Shown here: positions 1 to 6,931 of the stretch, piece after piece
Layout of the letters: every line of letters begins with the position of its first letter
Position numbering within the stretch: the first letter of the stretch is position 1
Source of the DNA: Myxococcota bacterium
Lineage (GTDB): Bacteria > Myxococcota_A > UBA9160 > PR03
DNA: 23,448 nt
Direction of reading: 5' to 3'
Assembly (NCBI GenBank): GCA_030066475.1
Contig: JASJBO010000014.1
Location: 1-23,448 of the forward strand
Translations under genes and position numbers: made by a program
Notes under the pieces: generated by a model
What the model was told of the DNA's origin: nothing
The model's database searches: none
Seen by the model: the letters and a program-made list of their open reading frames with translations, nothing else

Positions 1-1468
1 CGACCCGGTCCGGATCGTCCACGTGGCCGTAGCCGAACAGGATGTCGAACTCCCGCATCAGGGCGTGGACCGGCCCCGGCACCAGCGTCTGCGTCGAATC
101 CACGAAGTCGTGGTGCCAGAAATCCGGCTTGTTGTACGGGCAGACCGAGATGCAGGAACCGCAGTCCCCGCCGTTGTCCACCCAGAACTCGTAGCACTTC
201 TTCATGTCGCTGTAGAAGAGCCTGGCGCCCGGGTTGCTGCTCCAGCCGTAGTCGGGATCGTCGGCGCCCTCGTACTCGGGCCGCATGGTCTTGCCGCCGT
301 GGGTGATGGCCTGGGAGGGGCAGGCGTCGGCGCAGCGCTTGCAGTTCAGACAGAAGCTCTCGATGTTGAAGAAGCGCGGCTTGTCGTGGGCGAGCTGGCT
401 CGCGTCGAGCTCGGTGTAGACCTTGCAGATCCTCACCCTCGGACCCAGGCCCGGCGCGATCAGCCAGCCGGCCCGGGCGGACTCGCCCAACCCCGCCGAG
501 ACGGCGTAGGCGACGTTGTTCCCGAGGTCGTTTCCCGACCCGACCGCCCGATAGCCCAGCTCGCGCAGGAAGCGGGCGAGCTGCCCGGAGACCATGGTCA
601 TCCGCGAGTAGCCCTGCGCCGCGGTCGCGCTCTGCACCACCGAAGGCGCGGTCGCGATCGCGTCGTAGTCCATCGGCACGAGGCAGACGATGACCGACTT
701 GGGGACGAACCCCGCCTCGTCGTAGAACTCCTCCCAGGAGATCGTGCGCTCCTCGGTGGCGCTGTAGAGCGGGTCGTAGTCGAAGCGGGGATCCCGGGGA
801 GCGATACCGCAGCGGACCGCTCCGAACAGCTTCGCCGCACTCTTGATCTTCACGGCGGCGTCCTCGGGCGAATCGAAGCGCCACCGGTCGGCGGCCAGGT
901 CCTTCTGCTCCCACGCGTACACGCCCTGCCGCGGCACGCCGAAGGCGTGGAAGCCGGCCTGGACGAAGCTCGTCTGCCAGGCGGCCTTCTCGAGGGCGTA
1001 GTCGAGCTGTCGCCAGCCCGGCTTGTCGTTGTCCACCTTGCCCTCGATGAAGCTCTGCGCACTGCCCTCGAACACGAAGTTCGTGCCTCGCGCCTGCGCC
1101 GCCTTCTCCCAGGCCGCGACGCGCCCGCGGAACTGCTGGGGGAGCTTCTCGCTCAGCGTGAAGGTCTGGATCTGGCTGCGCTGGTCGAAGGCCCGGTAGT
1201 CCGGGTCGATCTCGAGGAAGTCGTCGATCTGCTCGTGGGGAATGCCCCGGGCCCGGTAGCTGCCGTAGGCGAAGCCGCCGCCCGCGGCGGCGGCCGCGGC
1301 TCCGCCGATGGCGAGCCCCTTCATGAAGCGACGGCGATCCGGGGACGCCGGAGCCGCCGTGCTCGCGGGCGCGGGCGGAGTCGCGTCCGGCGGGCCGCCC
1401 GCCGGCTCCGCGGCTTCGCCCGTCCGCACCGCGCCGGGACCTGCGCCGTCCTTCTCGCGCTCGCTCAT
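1..1468 (-). CDS. rdhA: Reductive dehalogenase RdhA, C-terminus cut by window edge
   Basis: Cobalamin- and Fe-S-dependent enzyme that reductively removes halogen from organohalides, expected on the outer face of the cytoplasmic membrane. 489 codons are visible. A twin-arginine signal (D-RRRFMKG, residues 44-51) is followed by an Ala/Gly-rich hydrophobic stretch (52-66); the 44 residues before the arginines are an unusually long n-region. First 4Fe-4S motif: C373-x2-C376-x2-C379-x3-C383-P. Second: C425-x10-C436-x2-C439-x3-C443-P, the RdhA pattern Cx2-12Cx2Cx3CP. Y287, N313 and R346 have the same spacing as the active-site Tyr246, Asn272 and Arg305 I recall for Sulfurospirillum PceA. The ATG overlaps the upstream stop codon (ATGA, 1465-1468) and follows GAGAGGAA, so the two genes look translationally coupled. 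Families run about 450-550 residues, so few residues should be missing. No RdhB membrane anchor is visible on the upstream side; one could lie beyond the left edge. An epoxyqueuosine reductase (QueG) is excluded by the Tat signal and Fe-S layout. Confidence 0.93.
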   Translation of the reverse strand, partial: MSEREKDGAGPGAVRTGEAAEPAGGPPDATPPAPASTAAPASPDRRRFMKGLAIGGAAAAAAGGGFAYGSYRARGIPHEQIDDFLEIDPDYRAFDQRSQIQTFTLSEKLPQQFRGRVAAWEKAAQARGTNFVFEGSAQSFIEGKVDNDKPGWRQLDYALEKAAWQTSFVQAGFHAFGVPRQGVYAWEQKDLAADRWRFDSPEDAAVKIKSAAKLFGAVRCGIAPRDPRFDYDPLYSATEERTISWEEFYDEAGFVPKSVIVCLVPMDYDAIATAPSVVQSATAAQGYSRMTMVSGQLARFLRELGYRAVGSGNDLGNNVAYAVSAGLGESARAGWLIAPGLGPRVRICKVYTELDASQLAHDKPRFFNIESFCLNCKRCADACPSQAITHGGKTMRPEYEGADDPDYGWSSNPGARLFYSDMKKCYEFWVDNGGDCGSCISVCPYNKPDFWHHDFVDSTQTLVPGPVHALMREFDILFGYGHVDDPDRV

Positions 1469-1908
1469 CGCGTTCCTCTCGTGCCGTCGACCTGCGCGAG
1501 GCCGCAGTCGAGCGTCCGGCGCCCGCGCCGAACCGCGTCCAGACCGAAGTCCAGCCGCGCGAGGAGCTGCCGGGCCAGCTCGGCCGCCTCGCGCTGCGCC
1601 ACCGGGTCGCCGTGACGCGCGTGCGCGCGCTGGGTCCCGCGACGGACCGCTTCCCGGACGCGCGCCCACCGCTCCGGCTCCTGCAGCAGCGCCGTGACGA
1701 CGCTGGCTGCCACCGCTTCTCGCCCGAACTGCATCAGCTCACGGCTACCGCAGTCGGCCAGGAGGTTCTCGACCTCGGTCCGCGGCATGGCGCGCAGCAG
1801 GGTGCAGAGCAGCTGCTCGAGGTGATCGCGCAGGAGGGCCAGCTCGCTGCGCCGCCTCATCTCGCGCGGTGATCCGGGGTCTCGCAGCTCGGCGGCCGAC
1901 CGGTTCAT
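1465..1908 (-). CDS. Unknown 147-residue protein coupled to rdhA
   Basis: I do not recognise the family. The product is 147 residues, rich in Arg, Leu, Ala and Glu, and looks all-helical: an amphipathic Leu-rich stretch at 22-51, another at 58-90, and a Leu/Ala/Arg stretch at 104-130. There is no signal peptide and no transmembrane segment, so it is not the usual RdhB anchor (about 90 residues, three membrane helices). Three cysteines (C35, C53, C135) are not arranged as a known metal motif. The ATG at 1908 is preceded by AGGAAG at a spacing of 8. The frame stays open far upstream, but third-position G/C bias is lost before 1908, so I take the short form. Its TGA overlaps the rdhA ATG, so it is probably co-translated with the dehalogenase. 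A chaperone or accessory role is inference from position only. Confidence 0.72.
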   Translation of the reverse strand: MNRSAAELRDPGSPREMRRRSELALLRDHLEQLLCTLLRAMPRTEVENLLADCGSRELMQFGREAVAASVVTALLQEPERWARVREAVRRGTQRAHARHGDPVAQREAAELARQLLARLDFGLDAVRRGRRTLDCGLAQVDGTRGTR

Positions 1909-1977
1909 CGGAGTCGCTTCCTCGCCATCCACTCGGGCAGCAGCGTCCCACGCCCTCGGCGCTGGTGCAGGCGAGCG

Positions 1978-2006
1978 AAGATACCCGCGCCTGCTCTCCG
2001 TTGTAA
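1978..2006 (-). promoter_or_regulatory. Weak candidate sigma70-type promoter for the rdhA operon
   Basis: On the minus strand, TTACAA (2006-2001) and TATCTT (1983-1978) are separated by 17 bases. The matches are only 3/6 and 4/6 to consensus. They sit in the most A/T-rich part of the 263-bp gap (1909-2171) upstream of the 147-residue gene, with a predicted start about 60 bases before its ATG. The rest of that gap shows no gene or other signal I can support. Confidence 0.25.
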
Positions 2007-2171
2007 CGAGGAGAATGCGCGAGTGGCGAAGTTTCTTTGTGCGTCGTTGCTCCGCATCCCGTGCCCGATCCGGGCAGTGGGGCAACGCGTCTCGGCCCTC
2101 GACCATCTGCCTCAGCCAATCTGGAAGGTCCGTCCCGGCGCCCGTAGTGAATTGGCAGCGCTTGGAACGCT

Positions 2172-3596
2172 TCACGGGTCGTCGTTCGCCTCCTCCGTCC
2201 CGCCCGAAAGCCAGAGCGACTCGCGCCAGAACGGGACGCGGGCGGCGCCGCTGTGGGTGGTGGGCTCCGGCTCCGGCGCCTCCCAGCCGACCGAGAAGAC
2301 GCGCACGGTGCCGTTCTCGAGCTCCTCCGGGATGATCAGCGGCGCGAGCTGGCGGGTGATCACGAAGTTCTCGAACTGGCCCATCGTCCGGTCGATGGGC
2401 GTGAGCGGAACGTTCAGGAAGTCGTCCACCCAGACCAGCAGCGAGCCACGGGGGGCCAGCCCGGCGACCTGGAGCTCGCTGGTCTCGGCCGAGGGGTGCA
2501 AGGTGACGAGGTGGAACCGCACCGCGGGGTGGCGCCGCAGGTACTGGCCGAGCGATTGGTAGGTGTCGAGGACCGAGGCAGCCGGCGCCAGGTAGACCAC
2601 GTGGTCGATGCGCGGCGAGTCGGTCATGGTGAGGATGTTGTTGGTGACGATCGCCCCCATGCTGTGCCCGACCAGCATCAGCTCGAGGTCCGGATGCTCC
2701 TCGACGAAGTCCCGCAGCCGCCGGACGAAGCGGGGCAGGCCGGCGGGCTCGGCGGAGAGCGCCTCGCCGTAGCTCTGCTTGGGAACGAACATGAGGTCGA
2801 TGCGCCGCTCCATCATCGCCCACGCGCTCGCCCCCACGCCCTCGACCAGGGGGCCGATCACCGCCTTGGTCGGCAGCGTCACGAGCCAGAGCGCGTTCTG
2901 GAGCGCGATCTGCAGCCGGGTGCGGTAGTCGCCGCCGATTCGGACCTCCTCGAACTGGGCCCCGAGTCGCAGGTTCGGCGCCGCCTGGCCGACCTCGCGA
3001 GCCCGGGTCTCGAGGCGCCTGCGGATCTCCTTCTCCTCCGGCGTGACCGTCCGGGGCACGCTGCGGAAGAAGGACGAGAGCCCGGAGGCCCAGACCACGG
3101 GCGCGCGCGCGACGCCGCGCAGGAGGTCCCCGAGGAAGTAGAACGGGGCGAGGGGCACCCCCCACCAGCCCCAGTCGTTGCCCTGGCGGATGAAGAAGAC
3201 GTGGTCGCGGTAGCAGGACCCCAGCGACGAGTCCCAGACCACGAAGAGGCCGAACACGCCGTCCTCGGCCATCTGCGCCGCGCGCTCTCGCGCCCGCGCC
3301 ATGGCCTGGCCGGGCTGGTTCAGGCCCCCGTGGATGTAGAGGGCGACCTGCTTCGGTCGGCCCGCGCGCTCGCGCGCGAGGGCGTAGGCCCCCAGCGACT
3401 CGAAGACGGTGTCGAGATGGGCGTCGTAGGCGTCCCGCTCGAGACGCTCGTAGCGGCCGGTCCAGCGACGCTGCGAGGCGTCGATCGGCTCGCCCTCCTT
3501 GTCGAACGCCACGATCTGGTCCGTCGGAACGGGCCCCGTGGCGCAGCCTGCGAGCGCGAGTGCGAGTGCGAGCAGCGTGGTCGCCACCAGGCGCAT
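2172..3596 (-). CDS. Alpha/beta hydrolase lipoprotein
   Basis: 474 residues. A short lipoprotein signal peptide with lipobox L-A-G-C (Cys18) predicts lipidation and membrane attachment facing the periplasm. An HGG oxyanion-type motif (YIHGG, 87-91) and a nucleophile elbow G-H-S-M-G (310-314, Ser312) place it in the serine alpha/beta hydrolase superfamily. The long insert between them (about 120-300) contains Trp/Phe-rich hydrophobic segments (142-180, 225-262) that may contact membrane or lipid. The second half (VVYLAPAAS, FHLVTLHPS) looks like the usual core beta strands. Substrate is unknown; esterase or lipase activity is a family-level guess. It is divergent from the acyl-CoA synthetase with 115 bases between starts. 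No Shine-Dalgarno is visible before the ATG at 3596, and a good -10 hexamer lies where a leaderless transcript would need it. Confidence 0.82.
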   Translation of the reverse strand: MRLVATTLLALALALAGCATGPVPTDQIVAFDKEGEPIDASQRRWTGRYERLERDAYDAHLDTVFESLGAYALARERAGRPKQVALYIHGGLNQPGQAMARARERAAQMAEDGVFGLFVVWDSSLGSCYRDHVFFIRQGNDWGWWGVPLAPFYFLGDLLRGVARAPVVWASGLSSFFRSVPRTVTPEEKEIRRRLETRAREVGQAAPNLRLGAQFEEVRIGGDYRTRLQIALQNALWLVTLPTKAVIGPLVEGVGASAWAMMERRIDLMFVPKQSYGEALSAEPAGLPRFVRRLRDFVEEHPDLELMLVGHSMGAIVTNNILTMTDSPRIDHVVYLAPAASVLDTYQSLGQYLRRHPAVRFHLVTLHPSAETSELQVAGLAPRGSLLVWVDDFLNVPLTPIDRTMGQFENFVITRQLAPLIIPEELENGTVRVFSVGWEAPEPEPTTHSGAARVPFWRESLWLSGGTEEANDDP

Positions 3597-3602
3597 CCGG
3601 CG

Positions 3603-3608
3603 ATTCTA
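3603..3608 (-). promoter_or_regulatory. Candidate -10 element placing the transcript start at the ATG
   Basis: TAGAAT on the minus strand (5/6 to TATAAT) ends 7 bases before the A of the lipoprotein gene ATG at 3596, so the expected transcript start coincides with the start codon. No convincing -35 is seen. Together with the absence of a ribosome binding site, this suggests leaderless expression. Confidence 0.3.
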
Positions 3609-3683
3609 CCGCTCGCGGCCCCGGGCTCCATTCGCCTGGCTCACTGGCCCGCCCTGGCCCGGCTCCAGGCTCCGCACTGCCGC

Positions 3684-3689
3684 TATCCT
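3684..3689 (+). promoter_or_regulatory. TATCCT -10-like element upstream of the acyl-CoA synthetase
   Basis: TATCCT preceded by GC, ending 22 bases before the GTG start codon. The octamer GCTATCCT recurs at 6128-6135 ahead of the PlsC-like gene. No good -35 hexamer is found, so the call rests on the repeat and the position. Confidence 0.22.
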
Positions 3690-3711
3690 CGCCCGAGGGA
3701 GGAGAGCCGCC

Positions 3712-5295
3712 GTGAACGAGAAGATCGAGACCTTCGCCGACGTGCTCCGGATCCACGGGGTCGACATCCCCGACCGCGTCGCGATGCGGGCCGACGACCG
3801 CACCTGGACCTACCGCGAGCTCTACGAGGAGTCGGCGCGCGTCGCGCAGGCCCTGCTGGCCGACGGCGTCGAGCCCGGCCAGCGCGTGGCGGTGCTCGAC
3901 CAGAACGCACCCGAGTACTTCCCGTTCTTCTTCGGCTCCGTGATGACGGGCGCCGTCACGCTGGCGGTCAACTGGCGGCTGGCGCCGCCCGAGATGGAGT
4001 ACATCCTGAACGACGCCCAGGTGCGGGTGCTGCTGGTCGGCCCCGACTTCGTCGACCACCTGGCGCAGATGAAGCTCGAGACGGTCGAACGCGTCGTCGT
4101 CCGCGGCGCCCCGCCGACCGGAGAACACATCGGCTACGGCGACTGGATCGCCGCGCGCGAACCGATCGACCCGCAGCTCCCCTGTACCCCCGACGACACC
4201 TGCTACCAGCTCTACACCTCGGGGACCACGGGCCGCCCGAAGGGCGTCGAGCTCACCCACGCCAACCTGCTGAGCTCGATGCGGGCGGGCGCGGAGGCCT
4301 GGGGCGTCGACCAGGACACGGTGAACCTGGTCGCGATGCCCTTCTTCCACATCGCCGGGAGCGGGTGGGGGATCGCCGGCATGTGCTACGGCGCGGAGTC
4401 GGTGCTGCTCGGCAAGCTCGATCCGATGCTGGTGCTCGAGCTGATCGAGAAGCACCGGGTCACCAGCGCCCTGTTCGTCCCCGCCGTGCTGCAGATCCTC
4501 AACGCCATCCCCGCGCTCGAGAAGATGGACATGAGCTCGCTGCGCACCATCGTCTACGGGGCGTCCCCGATCAGCGAGGAGGTGCTGAGCCGCTCGATGC
4601 AGCTGTTCGGCTGCGACTTCGTGCAGGCCTACGGCCTGACCGAGACGAGCGGCGCCATCACCGTCATGCTGCCCGAAGACCACGACCCGGGCGGACCGCG
4701 GGCGCACCTGCTGCGCTCGGCCGGCCGTCCGGGGGGCGACGTCGAGCTGCGCATCGTCGACCCGGAGACCCTGGAGGACCTGGACGAGGGCGCGGTCGGC
4801 GAGATCCTGTGCCGCACGCGCCAGAACATGAAGGGCTACTGGCTCAACCCGGAGGCCACGGCCGAGGCGTTTCCCGAGGGCCGGGACCAGACGGGCCTGG
4901 GCTGGTTCCGCACCGGCGACGCCGGATCCCTGAGGGACGGCTACCTCTACATCGAGGACCGCGTGAAGGACATGATCGTCTCGGGGGGCGAGAACGTCTA
5001 TCCCGCAGAGGTCGAGAACGCGCTGATGAGCCACCCCGCCGTCGCCGACGTCGCGGTGATCGGGGTGCCGTCCGAGCGCTGGGGCGAGACCGTGAAGGCG
5101 CTGATCGTGCCGGAGCCGGCGCAGGAGGTGAGCGACGCGGACCTGATCGCGCACTGCCGCGAGCGACTCGCGCCGTACAAGTGCCCCACGTCGGTGGAGC
5201 GGAGGGAGTCGCTCCCGCGCAATCCGTCGGGGAAGGTGCTCAAGAAGGAGCTGCGCGAGCCCTACTGGGAGGGTCGCGAGCGCAGCGTCAACTGA
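3712..5295 (+). CDS. Fatty-acid/long-chain acyl-CoA synthetase (AMP-forming)
   Basis: 527 residues, the normal length for FadD-type acyl-CoA ligases, which activate a carboxylic acid through an acyl-AMP to the CoA thioester. Motifs in order: ATP-binding P-loop YTSGTTGRPKG (168-178), PFFH (210-213), YGLTET (307-312), WFRTGD (398-403), hinge and C-terminal motif EDRVKDMIVSGGENVYP (415-431), and the catalytic lysine K509 in PRNPSGKVLKKEL. The GTG at 3712 is chosen because GAGGGAGGAGAG (3695-3706) lies just upstream, and residues before it resemble no ligase N-terminus. Substrate chain length cannot be read from the sequence. The last 8 bases overlap the end of the convergent VTT gene. K509 lies in the motif that Pat-type GNAT enzymes acylate in other bacteria, of interest because such an enzyme is encoded at 20876. 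Confidence 0.93.
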   Translation: MNEKIETFADVLRIHGVDIPDRVAMRADDRTWTYRELYEESARVAQALLADGVEPGQRVAVLDQNAPEYFPFFFGSVMTGAVTLAVNWRLAPPEMEYILNDAQVRVLLVGPDFVDHLAQMKLETVERVVVRGAPPTGEHIGYGDWIAAREPIDPQLPCTPDDTCYQLYTSGTTGRPKGVELTHANLLSSMRAGAEAWGVDQDTVNLVAMPFFHIAGSGWGIAGMCYGAESVLLGKLDPMLVLELIEKHRVTSALFVPAVLQILNAIPALEKMDMSSLRTIVYGASPISEEVLSRSMQLFGCDFVQAYGLTETSGAITVMLPEDHDPGGPRAHLLRSAGRPGGDVELRIVDPETLEDLDEGAVGEILCRTRQNMKGYWLNPEATAEAFPEGRDQTGLGWFRTGDAGSLRDGYLYIEDRVKDMIVSGGENVYPAEVENALMSHPAVADVAVIGVPSERWGETVKALIVPEPAQEVSDADLIAHCRERLAPYKCPTSVERRESLPRNPSGKVLKKELREPYWEGRERSVN

Positions 5296-6013
5296 CGCGG
5301 CGGGCGCCTTCCTCGCTCGCCTCGCCCGCTGCGTCGAGGGCACGGCGAACGGTTCGGTGCACGAAGACGAGGAGCAGGGCGATCGCGGCGACCGCGACAC
5401 CCGCGATCCACCGCGATCCGGTGCCCGAGCTGGCGCTCCCGGAGAACACCTGGCCCATGTCCTGCGCGAGGGTGCCGAGATAGACGTAGAGCCCGACGAT
5501 GGGCAGCATGCCCAGCGCGGTGGCCGCCGCGTACGTCCCCGCACCCACGCGGGTCAGGCCGTACGCGTAGTTCAGGACGTTGAACGGGATCACGAACGCC
5601 ATCCGGGTCAGCATCACGAGCACGAAGGCCCGTTCGCCCAGCGCACCATCGAGGGCGCGTAGCTGCCGGTTCTCGGCGATGCGTCGCTCGACCCAGCCAC
5701 GCGCCAGCGTCCTGCCGACGAGGAAGGCGGCGGTCGCGCCGCCGACCACGGCGACCAGGGCGTAGGCGAAGCCCTGCACCAGCCCGAACATCAGGCCAGC
5801 CAGGGTCATCGGGATCCAGCCGGGCGTGAGCGCCACGATGGCGACGACGGACAGCCCGAGGTAGCCGACTGCGCCGGCGACTGGATTCCGGCGTGCCCAC
5901 GCCTCGAGCCCGTCCAGCCACTCGGGGACGGGCAGGAGCTGCAGTGCCACGATCGCGGCGATCAGCGCGAGCGCGCCGGCGAGGCGCCACCGAAGAGTCC
6001 GAGAAGCTCTCAT
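5288..6013 (-). CDS. TVP38/TMEM64 (VTT/DedA-like) family membrane protein
   Basis: 241 residues, polytopic inner-membrane protein. Hydrophobic segments lie at about 10-28, 46-64, 68-100, 127-150, 158-182 and 202-219. The family signature is present: AGLMFGLVQG (72-81) and TRMAFVIPFNVLNYAYGLT (135-153), which form the re-entrant loops typical of VTT/SNARE-associated Golgi domain proteins. Relatives in eukaryotes scramble or transport lipids; DedA relatives support undecaprenyl-phosphate recycling. The exact bacterial role is unknown. The ATG at 6013 lacks an obvious ribosome binding site. The gene is convergent with, and overlaps by 8 bases, the acyl-CoA synthetase, so each 3' end is coding for the other. 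A 14-bp palindrome lies 35-48 bases upstream of the start. Confidence 0.87.
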   Translation of the reverse strand: MRASRTLRWRLAGALALIAAIVALQLLPVPEWLDGLEAWARRNPVAGAVGYLGLSVVAIVALTPGWIPMTLAGLMFGLVQGFAYALVAVVGGATAAFLVGRTLARGWVERRIAENRQLRALDGALGERAFVLVMLTRMAFVIPFNVLNYAYGLTRVGAGTYAAATALGMLPIVGLYVYLGTLAQDMGQVFSGSASSGTGSRWIAGVAVAAIALLLVFVHRTVRRALDAAGEASEEGARRVS

Positions 6014-6047
6014 GGCTCGGGACCGCGCGCGGTGGAGTCCGCTGGAC

Positions 6048-6061
6048 GGAACGATCGTTCC
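6048..6061. promoter_or_regulatory. Perfect 14-bp palindrome, likely operator
   Basis: GGAACGATCGTTCC is its own reverse complement. It lies in the 181-bp divergent gap between the VTT gene (start 6013, minus) and the PlsC-like gene (start 6195, plus), 35-48 bases upstream of the VTT start, where it would overlap a promoter. Size and symmetry suit a dimeric repressor such as a TetR-family protein, but no regulator gene is present in the window. Confidence 0.4.
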
Positions 6062-6129
6062 CGGCTTCGCCGCGGTCGACCGCGCACGCGCCGAAGGTAG
6101 CGGGCTGCGGCCGGATCGGGAATCGGGGC

Positions 6130-6135
6130 TATCCT
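6130..6135 (+). promoter_or_regulatory. TATCCT -10-like element upstream of the PlsC-like gene
   Basis: Part of the repeated octamer GCTATCCT (6128-6135; also 3682-3689). It lies 60 bases before the GTG at 6195. No convincing -35 partner is seen. Confidence 0.22.
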
Positions 6136-6194
6136 GGACGGGCTCGTCTCGGGATCCTTCCAGGTCGCATTCGGCAGCAGCAGGAGGTATCGGA

Positions 6195-6887
6195 GTGGCG
6201 TCCGTGCGCGATCCGTTCGGCGTCGTCTATCCGGTGAAGCAGCTCCTCGTCAACGTGCTGGGCTGGACCTCGTTCTGGCCCCTGCGCGTGTCGAACCGGC
6301 TATCCGTCGAGGGCGAGGAGACGCTCGGGAGGCTGCCCGAGACGGGCGTCCTGTTCGTGGCGAACCACCAGACCTACTTCATGGACGGCATCGCGATCTA
6401 CCACTCGGTGGGCTACGTGAACCGGCCGTACCTGCTGCGGCCGAAGAAGAACTTCTACTACGTGGCCGCGGAAGAGACGATGCGGGCGCGCGGCTGGCTG
6501 CCGAAGCTGCTCGCCTACACGGGCGCCATCACCGTCAAGCGGACCTGGAAGGACGGAGACGAACGGGTCGAGCGGGAGCTCGACGCGTCGGGAGTCGACG
6601 ACATCGGGACGGCCCTGAAGAACGGCTGGGTGTTGACCTTCCCACAGGGAACCACCGCGCCGGGCGCGCCGGGCCGGATCGGCTGCGCCAAGCTGATCAA
6701 GCAGTTCCAGCCCGTGGTGGTGCCGGTCGTCCTGGACGGGCTCGGAGAGGCCTTCCAGCGGGGCGGCCTGAGGCGCAGGCGCAGGGGCGTCCGAATCCGC
6801 GTCCGCTACAAGGAGCCCCTCGCCCTCGACTACCTGGAAGAGCCCCAGGTGATCCTGAACCGGGTGATGGCGGCGATCGAGCAATAG
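6195..6887 (+). CDS. Lysophospholipid acyltransferase (PlsC-like), variant motifs
   Basis: 230 residues. Transfers an acyl group to a glycerolipid or similar acceptor at the inner face of the membrane, by family. The GTG start is set by AGGAGG (6182-6187) at a spacing of 7. Block I is NHQTYFMDG: His58 and Asp64 are separated by five residues, not the four of the classical HX4D. Block III reads FPQGTT (149-154) where classical PlsC has FPEGTR, so the Glu is Gln and the Arg is Thr. Block IV-like VVVPVVLDG is at 174-182. I recall similar NHQTYF and FPQGTT forms in a PlsC-like subfamily of other phyla, so the variant is probably a functional clade and not decay. An Arg run at 193-197 may bind phospholipid head groups. 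A GC-rich hairpin follows the stop codon. Confidence 0.85.
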   Translation: MASVRDPFGVVYPVKQLLVNVLGWTSFWPLRVSNRLSVEGEETLGRLPETGVLFVANHQTYFMDGIAIYHSVGYVNRPYLLRPKKNFYYVAAEETMRARGWLPKLLAYTGAITVKRTWKDGDERVERELDASGVDDIGTALKNGWVLTFPQGTTAPGAPGRIGCAKLIKQFQPVVVPVVLDGLGEAFQRGGLRRRRRGVRIRVRYKEPLALDYLEEPQVILNRVMAAIEQ

Positions 6888-6905
6888 CTGGGAGTTCCAG
6901 CTCCC
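6886..6905. terminator. Hairpin between convergent genes, possible terminator
   Basis: Two competing stems: AGCTGG / CCAGCT (6886-6891 with 6897-6902, loop of 5) and GGGAG / CTCCC (6890-6894 with 6901-6905, loop of 6). It begins at the stop codon of the PlsC-like gene and faces the convergent reductase gene ending at 6932. There is no T tract on either side, so intrinsic termination is uncertain. The remainder of this 44-base gap shows nothing else. Confidence 0.35.
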
Positions 6906-6931
6906 TGGGCAGCGGCTTCGCCCCGATCCCG

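Noticed and set aside
23..1615. Plus-strand open frame of 530 codons opposite rdhA
   Set aside because: It is the antisense of a gene with full RdhA motifs, and has no recognisable domain.
1909..2119. N-terminal extension of the 147-residue protein, or a separate small gene
   Set aside because: The frame is open and has an ATG preceded by GAGG near 2105, but codon third positions lose their G/C bias and A/T-rich promoter-like sequence lies inside, so it looks non-coding.
2147..2175. Imperfect inverted repeat (GTGAA / TTCAC with inner GCG / CGC) as terminator of the lipoprotein gene
   Set aside because: It overlaps the stop codon of the lipoprotein gene and needs a six-base internal bulge; no T tract.
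2253..5483. Plus-strand open frame of 1,076 codons
   Set aside because: It is antisense to the lipoprotein and a wrong-frame shadow of the acyl-CoA synthetase.
1465..5544. Very long minus-strand open frame (about 1,359 codons)
   Set aside because: It runs antisense through the acyl-CoA synthetase and out of frame through the lipoprotein hydrolase; Arg/Ala/Gly-rich composition and lack of any domain mark it as a GC-driven shadow. Only its last 147 codons are kept as a gene.
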